A DNA stretch of 64,000 nt, from positions 124,001 through 188,000 of the forward strand of contig NZ_QKPO01000010.1 of the NCBI RefSeq assembly GCF_003258355.1, in the 5' to 3' direction. This stretch comes from Confluentibacter sediminis (GTDB lineage Bacteria; Bacteroidota; Bacteroidia; Flavobacteriales; Flavobacteriaceae). The position numbers and the translations under genes are program-made. Below are positions 25,460-31,897 of the stretch, piece by piece (within the stretch, counting starts at the first letter, position 1; every line of letters begins with the position of its first letter). Below the pieces are notes generated by a model. That model made no database searches and was not told the origin of the DNA. It saw only the letters and a program-made list of their open reading frames with translations.

Positions 25460-25612
25460 TTAAGAATTTTTAGATAATGCAGATATACCGATAAGAACAA
25501 GCATTGCAAATGCACCAAAGGCTATTATTTTAGCATTTAGTCCAGTTGCATGTATGCAATTGTTTTTATGGCATAAACTCACTTTATCACTTTTTAAAGT
25601 AATATTTTTCAT
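25460..25612 (-). CDS. Small single-span membrane protein upstream of CBASS
   Basis: 50 aa, starting MKNITLKSDKVSLCHKNN. The N-terminal half is polar with two cysteines (Cys14, Cys19) and a histidine pair (His15, His21); residues 29-46 (IIAFGAFAMLVLIGISAL) form one membrane span. It ends 7 nt before a strong hairpin terminator. No family is recognised. It could be a CBASS leader peptide, a small effector or accessory, or an independent gene. Confidence 0.5.
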   Translation of the reverse strand: MKNITLKSDKVSLCHKNNCIHATGLNAKIIAFGAFAMLVLIGISALSKNS

Positions 25613-25678
25613 AAATTATTATTTTGTTTATTAATGCCCCTTTCATTCATCGGAAAGGATTGAACGGATTTTAGGCTT

Positions 25679-25984
25679 TTATACATAGAGAGATATTAAG
25701 TTGTCCAAATTATCTTTTTCAGTTATATTTCTATCAGTTCTTAAATATTCCCCATTTTGATATTTTATAAAATCCACAGAAGCACCATTAAGCCAATTTG
25801 GATAGCCCCATAAGATTGTATTGACAGTTTTTCCTTTTTTAAGGAGTGTTATCACCTCATCTTTAGTCTTTATAACACCCATACTAACTGTTTCTCCTTT
25901 ATCTTCGTGAAGCAAAACATGTACTACCCTTTGATTCGAGTCCTTTTTTACATGAGAAATTAAATAATCAGCCCATTTTGTCAT
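25679..25984 (-). CDS. DUF3892-family protein
   Basis: 101 aa. The order of elements, ADYLISHVKKDSNQRVVHVL at the start, then EVITLLKKGKTVNTILWG, GASVDFIK and EYLRTDRNITEKDNLDNL at the end, matches DUF3892. Function is unknown; members occur alone, in islands and near toxin or defence genes. It has its own well-formed promoter (26039-26069) and is divergent from the XRE-ImmA pair. Confidence 0.8.
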   Translation of the reverse strand: MTKWADYLISHVKKDSNQRVVHVLLHEDKGETVSMGVIKTKDEVITLLKKGKTVNTILWGYPNWLNGASVDFIKYQNGEYLRTDRNITEKDNLDNLISLYV

Positions 25985-26038
25985 CTTTTAAAATTTTATT
26001 ATGTTTATATATCTATCATATTAAATTAAATAATGACA

Positions 26039-26069
26039 CAAACATAAACATTTTTATTTTAAAATCAAA
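26039..26069 (-). promoter_or_regulatory. Promoter of the DUF3892 gene
   Basis: On the minus strand TTTG (26066-26069), 19 nt, TATGTTTG (26039-26046) is a complete match to the Bacteroidota promoter pattern. Confidence 0.75.
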
Positions 26070-26105
26070 ATATTATATTTTGTTACACTACCACTATAAA
26101 ATACA

Positions 26106-26137
26106 TTTGTTAGTTTCATAAACATTTTTTATATTTG
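26106..26137 (+). promoter_or_regulatory. Promoter of the XRE-ImmA operon
   Basis: TTTG (26106-26109), 20 nt, TATATTTG (26130-26137), 25 nt before the XRE start. It is divergent from the DUF3892 promoter, and the 36-nt space between them is a natural place for an operator. Confidence 0.75.
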
Positions 26138-26162
26138 TATGAATTAAAACCATCGTTTTTCA

Positions 26163-26522
26163 ATGATTGATTATAAGGATTCTCTTTATAAAGTTATTGG
26201 TGAGAAAATCAAGTCAAGACGCCAATATTTAAAAATTAGTCAACTTAAACTGTCAGAAGATTTAAAACAAATATCAAAAAACATTGAACTTAGTAGGTCT
26301 TCAATCTCCAATATGGAAGTTGGTCGTCATCAAATACCACTTCATGTACTATATGCCATCTGTCAATTATTGAAATTGGAAATAAAAGATTTACTTCCTT
26401 CCTATGAAGAAATAGTACAATTTGCAACTTCAGAAATATCAAATTATTCTGAATACTTAAATAGCAATAATCTCAACAAGAATGCGATTAAGAGCATTGA
26501 CGAAGTAATCAAAAATATTTAG
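26163..26522 (+). CDS. XRE-family HTH repressor
   Basis: 119 aa. GEKIKSRRQYLKISQLKLSE, then LSRSSISNMEVGRHQIPLHV and LKLEIKDLLP form a Cro/C1-type HTH in residues 10-75; the tail has no known domain. The next gene encodes an ImmA/IrrE metallopeptidase 2 nt downstream. In ICEBs1 and phage-like elements such pairs form a repressor and its dedicated protease, which cleaves it when the element is induced. By analogy this pair is likely the switch of the integrative element. Confidence 0.88.
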   Translation: MIDYKDSLYKVIGEKIKSRRQYLKISQLKLSEDLKQISKNIELSRSSISNMEVGRHQIPLHVLYAICQLLKLEIKDLLPSYEEIVQFATSEISNYSEYLNSNNLNKNAIKSIDEVIKNI

Positions 26523-26524
26523 CC

Positions 26525-27052
26525 ATGATAAATAGAAGAATTGAAAGTATTACCGAAGGTATTCTTAAAGAACTCAATATTACATCCGCAAAGAAAATCG
26601 ATGTAAAGAAAATCTGTAAATCTTGTGGTGTTGATGTAAAACCAGAAAATTTAGATGTAGATGTTTCAGGCTTATTTGTTATCAAGCAAAAAGGAGCTTA
26701 TATTAGATACAATAACAATGAAGCCCCTCTTAGACAAAAATTCACAATAGCTCATGAATTCGGGCATTTCGTTCTGCACAAAGACACACCACTATTTATT
26801 TCAAAGAACGATAAAATCATGTATCGAAACCTTGAATCTTCAACTGGTGAAATCCAAAGAGAAAGAGAAGCAAATAGTTTTGCTGCTTCTTTATTGATGC
26901 CGAGAAAGTTTATTATAGAAGAAATCAATAAAACTCCAAAAAAAATAAAAAATCCAGTATCTCATTTAGCGAAAACATTTGGTGTTAGCGAACAAGCGAT
27001 GACATTTAGGTTAGCTAATTTAGGTTTTGATATTGGTTTAATTAATTATTGA
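26525..27052 (+). CDS. ImmA/IrrE-family metallo-endopeptidase
   Basis: 175 aa. The zinc motif is FTIAHEFGHFVLHK (HExxH) with the third ligand in EREANSFAASLLMPRKF (Glu-x2-Ala-x2-Phe). AKTFGVSEQAMTFRLANLGF near the C-terminus completes the family pattern. Such peptidases cleave XRE repressors; the partner here is the gene 2 nt upstream. Together they probably control excision or expression of the element in response to stress or to another signal. Confidence 0.92.
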   Translation: MINRRIESITEGILKELNITSAKKIDVKKICKSCGVDVKPENLDVDVSGLFVIKQKGAYIRYNNNEAPLRQKFTIAHEFGHFVLHKDTPLFISKNDKIMYRNLESSTGEIQREREANSFAASLLMPRKFIIEEINKTPKKIKNPVSHLAKTFGVSEQAMTFRLANLGFDIGLINY

Positions 27053-27066
27053 TTTTTTGAAACAAT

Positions 27067-27110
27067 TAAAAGCTGCTAAATACTGAAAATCAATATCTAG
27101 CAGCTTTTTT
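27067..27110. terminator. Bidirectional terminator between immA-like and polymerase-like genes
   Basis: AAAGCTGCTA and TAGCAGCTTTTTT form a 10-bp stem around a 20-nt loop, with T and A runs on either side, and lie between two convergent genes. Confidence 0.75.
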
Positions 27111-27155
27111 ATTTGTATTATAAAAACCTGCATCATTAGGGTAAAGAATTGTTGT

Positions 27156-28562
27156 TTAATTATTCCATTGTTCTTTATCTATCTTAACTTTCAATGTTGT
27201 TGCTTGTTCTATAAGTCGTAGCATTTCTTCATGTAAAAAGCCTTGTTGTTTTCTAGTTGTAACAAGACAATCATGTATGCTTCCTAAAGGCATTTTAGGG
27301 TGTTTGTCATTAATCTGCTTTGCTACAACATCCAACAAGATATATGCTTCAATAGAAGTAAGTAGTTGAGAAAATTTGATACCATTGTCATTTATACATT
27401 TAATGATTTTATGGATGCTAGGGTATTTTTCTCTAAAGATTACAGCTTCTGACATTTTTGACATTGGACTGCTGTAGAATATCTCCATAACGACTTCTTT
27501 TGCTAAATCTCTTTTTGTTGGGTAGAATTTCTTTGTATGTGATTCAAAATCCTCATTAGGCTTTCTTTTTCTCTTCCCTTTGTCCTTACTTTTAAAATTA
27601 GATACAATTCTAAAAGGTTGTCCGTTTTCGTCAATTTTTATATCTAGCTTGGTTTGAAAATAATTGTAAAAATCGGTTTTCTCGTCAACTACAGAAAGGA
27701 CAAAATCTATGACTTCATTTTTATCAATTTCTAAATTAAATAACTGCTCAATAGCATTGCCGTTTAATACTTTGGTAGCTTTAACCTTTTCTAACAGTTC
27801 TTTATCTTTCCTTATTATTGCTTTTAAAACAACACAAAAGAAATAGGGTTGTGAGGTTTTAATATCACAACCTGCAATGTTTTCATTGTTCACTAAGATA
27901 TGCTTTCTAAGCACCTTGGGAGACCTTGTAAGATTGGTGTGTAGCCTATTGTCCGTGTAAGGCTTAATACTTGCTTTCCACTCTTGATTATTAAACTCTT
28001 TAATCAATACTATTGCATTATTGTGTTTTTTTGGTTCAACATCTTTTAAATGTTTTACTTCATTGTATGCTGCGTTAGCATCAATAGTTAAGCTATCATT
28101 AAAAATTGTCATAAGTTGAGGTCTCTTTTTAATGCAATCCTTAATTTTCTCTTGTTGATATTTATCTAACCCTTTTTCGTTAAACTTTTCAATTAGTTTA
28201 TTGTATGTAATTGGATAAGACACTAACTCATCATTTATATATGTATCAGTTATTTTGTATGAATTGCTTTTAGCTATATCTGCCCCATAGTTATCTTTAT
28301 CAAGAAGACCTGCGCAAACTAAAAATACGAAGTACCTATTGTAACCCGAATGATAGTTTTTTAGAATGTTAGAATATAATGGTATAAAATGATTGTTATT
28401 TTCCATTTCATCATCCCTATAATGGCTATTTAATTCATTAATTAAACCAATAAAAAAGACTGCTACATCAATCTTTAACTTAGGCATGTGTATTTTGTTG
28501 TATTTGTCAATTAAAGGCTTTAAATCGTTTAAAATTCCTTTTTGGATTATTACCGTTTTCAT
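27156..28562 (-). CDS. Putative Pol A/T7 RNA polymerase-fold protein of the element
   Basis: 468 aa, not recognised as a named family. Residues 1-110 look like a winged-helix region (YFVFLVCAGLLDKDNYG). The C-terminal half shows three motifs in the right order: NIAGCDIKTSQPYFF (motif A, Asp233), Arg351-x3-Lys355-x7-Tyr363 in TKRDLAKEVVMEIFYSS (motif B, same spacing as Pol I and T7 RNAP) and GSIHDCLVTT (motif C, His430-Asp431; T7 RNAP has IHDSFGT). The element NRLH just before motif A is reminiscent of the RGRxY of T7 RNAP. It follows the HTH gene by 7 nt in one operon, in the place where a replication protein is expected. The palm assignment is inference from motifs. Confidence 0.6.
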   Translation of the reverse strand: MKTVIIQKGILNDLKPLIDKYNKIHMPKLKIDVAVFFIGLINELNSHYRDDEMENNNHFIPLYSNILKNYHSGYNRYFVFLVCAGLLDKDNYGADIAKSNSYKITDTYINDELVSYPITYNKLIEKFNEKGLDKYQQEKIKDCIKKRPQLMTIFNDSLTIDANAAYNEVKHLKDVEPKKHNNAIVLIKEFNNQEWKASIKPYTDNRLHTNLTRSPKVLRKHILVNNENIAGCDIKTSQPYFFCVVLKAIIRKDKELLEKVKATKVLNGNAIEQLFNLEIDKNEVIDFVLSVVDEKTDFYNYFQTKLDIKIDENGQPFRIVSNFKSKDKGKRKRKPNEDFESHTKKFYPTKRDLAKEVVMEIFYSSPMSKMSEAVIFREKYPSIHKIIKCINDNGIKFSQLLTSIEAYILLDVVAKQINDKHPKMPLGSIHDCLVTTRKQQGFLHEEMLRLIEQATTLKVKIDKEQWNN

Positions 28563-28569
28563 AGTCTTA

Positions 28570-28860
28570 TTAGTTTAATTCTATTAGGGCTTGTTCTACT
28601 TCGTTACGTTTATAGTATCGTCTAGCTCCAATACCATACATTTTTAGTTTACCTTCACGAGTCCAGTTACTAATAGTTTGAGAATTGGTGTCTAATAATT
28701 CGGCAAGCTCTTTGCGTGACATAAATTCGATGGGTTGTTTAGCTAATAATAATTGCTTTAAACTTTCGACTTCCTTTTTTAATTCTGCTAAAGGGCTAAG
28801 AATTTGTTGGGCTTTTAATTGGTGTAATTGAGTAATTACATTTTGAGTGCTTTCATTCAT
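28570..28860 (-). CDS. Excisionase/MerR-type helix-turn-helix protein
   Basis: 96 aa from MNESTQNVITQLHQL; an ATG nine codons further upstream is possible. The C-terminal half, EFMSRKELAELLDTNSQTIS then NWTREGKLKMYGIGARRYYK and RNEVEQALIEL, is the winged helix of the HTH_17/excisionase group. An N-terminal coiled coil (QILSPLAELKKEVESLKQLL) likely mediates dimers. In Bacteroidota elements such proteins act as excisionase or regulate the gene that follows, here the polymerase-like gene. Confidence 0.85.
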   Translation of the reverse strand: MNESTQNVITQLHQLKAQQILSPLAELKKEVESLKQLLLAKQPIEFMSRKELAELLDTNSQTISNWTREGKLKMYGIGARRYYKRNEVEQALIELN

Positions 28861-28962
28861 AAAAATTGGATTTAAAATTATTTTCATGCAAAGACCCGAT
28901 AGATGATTTTTAGGTTTTATTTCTTGTGGAATATTTTGAAATATTTTGGAGCGGTAAATAGA

Positions 28963-28996
28963 AAAAGCCCATAAACATTAACGCTTTGGGCTTTTA
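28963..28996 (-). terminator. Terminator of the integrase operon
   Basis: On the minus strand AAAGCCCA and TGGGCTTT enclose a loop of about 15 nt, followed by a T-run. The whole region 28888-29051 contains no gene. Confidence 0.7.
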
Positions 28997-29051
28997 TTTT
29001 TTTAAAAAAAGTTTAAAATCTGTAACTTAAAAAGTACTATCTAAAAATTAC

Positions 29052-29879
29052 CTAAAAGGTTTTAATATTTGTTAGACCTATATTGATAAGTTGTTTTCTT
29101 GCTATGTTAACCTTTGGTTTGTCATTAAAAGGATTATTATTTTGTGATACTTCTTTACTTAGTATCGGGTTAATGTATGGCTGAATTGTCTGTTGTTTAA
29201 TACTTGTAATAGCACTAAGCAATGAAGCTATTTGATTTATATTAAGATATGGTTCTTTTTCTTTTATGAAATCAAAAAAGCCTATTAAACCAAGAAATCT
29301 AATTTTATCTTTAGCTTTACTATCACTTAAATCAATTATTGGCTCTGTGTCTAATTTAATAACAGAAGCATTTTTCACCGCAATACTATTGATTTTGCCC
29401 TCTTTGGTTATTGTGTTTTCAATTTTATATCCCAAAGATTGTAACTTTTCTTTAAGGTAATTGTTTGTTTTTTCTAAAGAATATTTTATACTCTTTTTTA
29501 AGCCAGTTTCAATAAACTCTGGAAATTGATAACTGCTAATTAAATTTAACTCATCGATAATGAAGTTATGTTCTTCGGCATCCATGTAGTTGTCTTTGAA
29601 CGATTTTAAGCGAGTTTCATAAGTTGATGCGTAAATACTATAGGGGCATCCTAAAAAGTATGTTAAATCATCTGTTAGTTTCTTATATTCCTTACTAAAT
29701 GTTTTTTCAATTAGTACCTGCATTTTATATTCTTGGGATTGTTCAAATTCTTTTTGTTGTATTTCAATCGGTGGCAAATGAGCAAATTCTTCTGGGATTT
29801 CTTGATACTCAAATTGAGCCATGTGATTGTTATATTCTTCTTTTAGTTGTTTAGTATTTTTAAATTCTTTTGGTATCAT
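29052..29879 (-). CDS. Element-associated protein of unknown function
   Basis: 275 aa. Largely helical and charged: KEFKNTKQLKEEYNNHMAQF, EFAHLPPIEIQQKEFEQSQE, then IRFLGLIGFFDFIKEKEPYL and NINQIASLLSAITSIKQQTI. The last part looks like a helix-turn-helix or helical bundle found in integrase-neighbour proteins of flavobacterial islands, but I cannot name the family. Its start follows the integrase stop by 3 nt, so the two are one operon. A role in integration or regulation is likely by context only. Confidence 0.65.
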   Translation of the reverse strand: MIPKEFKNTKQLKEEYNNHMAQFEYQEIPEEFAHLPPIEIQQKEFEQSQEYKMQVLIEKTFSKEYKKLTDDLTYFLGCPYSIYASTYETRLKSFKDNYMDAEEHNFIIDELNLISSYQFPEFIETGLKKSIKYSLEKTNNYLKEKLQSLGYKIENTITKEGKINSIAVKNASVIKLDTEPIIDLSDSKAKDKIRFLGLIGFFDFIKEKEPYLNINQIASLLSAITSIKQQTIQPYINPILSKEVSQNNNPFNDKPKVNIARKQLINIGLTNIKTF

Positions 29880-29882
29880 AAT

Positions 29883-31193
29883 TTATTGGGCTTCTTTTAC
29901 AATGGTTAGCTGTGATTTCTTTTGTGCTTTTAGCTCTTTTGTTTTGTAATAATCAAGAAATGTAGCAATGTGGCTGTCATCTGTTTGGTTTATATAGCCT
30001 AAGAATGTTGATTCTTTGCTGTGTCCTGTTACTCTCATTATTATTGGTGTAGGCATTTTTCCGTAATGGATGGACGCAAATGTTCTTCTGCCTATGTGGG
30101 TGCTTATGTATGTATGTTTTGGTCTTAATTTTTTCACTCCTCTACGTCCTTTCTCTTGAATTCGTCCCATTACCATTTCATCTAATTTAGCAATTCTTCC
30201 TATTTCTTTGAAATGTTTGTTAAGTTTTTGAATTGATACTTCGTAAGGTAGCCCTTCTTCGTAAATTTTCCTTACTTTAGGTAATACTGGTATTATGATT
30301 GGTTTGTTGCCCTTTTTTTGAATTATCTTAATGATTAAATCTTTTCCGTATATATGGAAATTCTCTTTTTTAATCCTTGTTGTTAATGATTTCCCTCTTT
30401 GTCCAGTAAAGCACGCAAGAATTAACCACTTACGAGCATTTACTAAAGCTTCCGAATTTAAATCAGCATTCTCTATCTTTTCAATTTCATCTTCCGTTAA
30501 TGTGATAACGTCCATGTCATCATCATAAGCAGATACTTGTTTAGTCTTTATACTGTCTAACTCTATTGAAACTTCAACTCCCTTAGACCTTGCATACTTA
30601 CATACACCATTAAAATCAGATAGTTTTTTGGCTGAATAAGTTGATGAGTATTTTTTGTCTTTTAGTAGCCAGTTTTTTATTTCGTCAAATTTGTTGTTGT
30701 TGAGGTCTTTAATTTTTAATTTCTTCTTTCCTTGAAATTCAATAATTAGTTGTTTTAGCCTCTTATATGCGTTAATTCTACATTCACCTAATCCAATTCC
30801 GCCTTTGGCGTTTCCTCTAATATGTGCTTCATCAATAATTTGCTGTACAACATCAGTAACATATTCACTTAGCTTGTTTTCAGTAGGAGGGTTGTAATAT
30901 ATATGTACCTGTTCATTTAACCAGTACTTTGAAATATCATTTACATTGGTTTCTTTAAAAGCATCTAAAACGAAGTTTTCTATTTTCTGTAATTCGGTGT
31001 TAACTTCAATTTGTTTGTTTTTTATTTCTGCATCCTTAGTATTCTTATAATGCTTTTTCCAATATTCCTGTTCAACTTCATATTTAATTTTAGTGCTAAA
31101 TACATAATCTTTATTCTTATGTCTGTATAATAGCCTTAGAGTTAAAGGGGCTTTTTGTTTTGTTGAACGGTATAAAAAATTAACTGTTGCCAT
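29883..31193 (-). CDS. Tyrosine recombinase (integrase)
   Basis: 436 aa. Residues 1-60 form an arm-DNA-binding domain (FLYRSTKQKAPLTLRLLYRH), 105-205 a SAM-like core-binding domain, and 230-415 the catalytic domain with Arg266 (TGQRGKS), His366 and Arg369 (HIGRRTF), His391 (TGHSKES) and the nucleophile Tyr400 (FLGYINQ). All catalytic residues are present. It integrates the element into tRNA-Asp at the 23-bp core. Paired TGTACGG/A repeats sit within its promoter region, so integrase may bind there and limit its own synthesis. Confidence 0.95.
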   Translation of the reverse strand: MATVNFLYRSTKQKAPLTLRLLYRHKNKDYVFSTKIKYEVEQEYWKKHYKNTKDAEIKNKQIEVNTELQKIENFVLDAFKETNVNDISKYWLNEQVHIYYNPPTENKLSEYVTDVVQQIIDEAHIRGNAKGGIGLGECRINAYKRLKQLIIEFQGKKKLKIKDLNNNKFDEIKNWLLKDKKYSSTYSAKKLSDFNGVCKYARSKGVEVSIELDSIKTKQVSAYDDDMDVITLTEDEIEKIENADLNSEALVNARKWLILACFTGQRGKSLTTRIKKENFHIYGKDLIIKIIQKKGNKPIIIPVLPKVRKIYEEGLPYEVSIQKLNKHFKEIGRIAKLDEMVMGRIQEKGRRGVKKLRPKHTYISTHIGRRTFASIHYGKMPTPIIMRVTGHSKESTFLGYINQTDDSHIATFLDYYKTKELKAQKKSQLTIVKEAQ

Positions 31194-31229
31194 ACGGATT
31201 AGATTTTGAGCAATACAAATTTAATATAT

Positions 31230-31248
31230 TTGTACGGTACTTGTACGA
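31230..31248. repeat. Right arm-type repeats upstream of the integrase
   Basis: TTGTACGGT (31230-31238) and TTGTACGA (31241-31248) are spaced 11 nt apart, the same spacing as the two copies at the left end (16816-16835). Confidence 0.55.
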
Positions 31249-31350
31249 TTAATTTTTATTTCTTTTTAATTCATTTGATTTTTGGTGATTCTTGAAATGC
31301 TTTATAATAAAGGTTTTAATGCGGCATGGCTTAATTTTATTAGTCTTTAT

Positions 31351-31363
31351 GTATAAATAGTGT
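31351..31363 (+). repeat. 13-bp motif shared with the left end
   Basis: GTATAAATAGTGT, identical and in the same orientation as 16977-16989, 16 nt before attR. Confidence 0.4.
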
Positions 31364-31378
31364 AAAATAAAATAAAAA

Positions 31379-31401
31379 GGTTCGAGTCCCGTCCAGACCG
31401 C
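31379..31401 (+). repeat. attR: 23-bp core, right end of the element
   Basis: Identical to 16643-16665. The base before it differs (A at 31378, G at 16642), which fixes the left limit of the repeat. Only a tRNA fragment is present here, not a full tRNA. Confidence 0.88.
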
Positions 31402-31413
31402 CAAATTGCTAAA

Positions 31414-31439
31414 AGCTCTAAGAGATTAGGGCTTTTTTT
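31414..31439 (+). terminator. Second copy of the tRNA-Asp terminator
   Basis: AGCTCTAA-GAGA-TTAGGGCT and T7, the same hairpin as 16680-16706. Before integration this hairpin presumably ended the tRNA transcript. Confidence 0.8.
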
Positions 31440-31701
31440 GGCACTTTAAAGAAGTTGTGTTGTTTGATAAGCACCTCGTGTTTATCAAAAAGTGGTTGAG
31501 ATGCTGAATTAAATTCGGCACATGCCAATGGAAAGCTTTCCTTTTTTCTTTTAGAAGATTGGGATGCTTTTTTGTTTTCGGGGGTCAAGAAGCTAAATTT
31601 CTTAAGAAATAATTATGTTTTTAACTTTTATTTGCTCTCATCCAAAATAAAACCTATATTTAAAAGTTTAAGTTAATTAATTATAAAATATTAAGTGCAT
31701 T

Positions 31702-31845
31702 ATGGAAGGATATTGTGTAAAATGTAAAGACAAAAAAGAAATCAAGGCTGCTGAAGAAGTAACCATGAAAAATGGTAGAAAAGCAATGAAAGGCAAATGC
31801 CCTACGTGTGGAACAGGGATGTTCAGGATTTTAGGAAAGTCTTAA
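31702..31845 (+). CDS. DUF5679-type small zinc-ribbon protein
   Basis: 47 aa: MEGYCVKCKDKKEIKAAEEV, a middle GRKAMKGK, then CPTCGTGMFRILGKS. Two CxxC pairs (Cys5/Cys8 and a second at CPTC) predict one bound zinc. This matches small DUF5679 proteins; function is unknown. It lies outside the element and ends just before a bidirectional terminator. Confidence 0.8.
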   Translation: MEGYCVKCKDKKEIKAAEEVTMKNGRKAMKGKCPTCGTGMFRILGKS

Positions 31846-31864
31846 ATTTAAAAGTAAATAGTTT

Positions 31865-31893
31865 AAAGGGAAGTTCAAATTGAACTTCCCTTT
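31865..31893. terminator. Bidirectional terminator
   Basis: AAAGGGAAGTTCAA and its complement form a long near-perfect stem with an AT loop and A/T runs on both sides, between the convergent DUF5679 and pruA genes. Confidence 0.88.
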
Positions 31894-31897
31894 AATT

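Larger units (their letters stand above)
16643..31401. mobile_element. tRNA-Asp integrative element carrying defence genes
   Basis: The element is bounded by a 23-bp perfect direct repeat that is the 3' end of tRNA-Asp. A tyrosine integrase gene (29883-31193) lies at the right end and points inward. Inside are an excisionase-type HTH gene, a polymerase-like gene, an XRE-ImmA regulatory pair and several defence-type genes. No conjugation, capsid or terminase gene is visible, so it is either mobilised by a helper or a genomic island. Length about 14.7 kb. Confidence 0.88.
31194..31701. other. Right end of the element and host flank, no gene
   Basis: About 500 nt. In order it holds a TAAATTTG -7 box for the integrase (reverse complement of 31216-31223), the right arm repeats, the 13-bp motif, attR, the second copy of the tRNA-Asp terminator, a small palindrome (TTGATAA...TTATCAA, 31464-31488), a GGAAAGCTTTCC hairpin with T6 (31530-31547), then AT-rich sequence. 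Confidence 0.7.

Noticed and set aside
31379-31401. A second tRNA-Asp gene at the right end
   Set aside because: Only the last 23 nt of the tRNA sequence are present; no D arm or anticodon arm precedes it.
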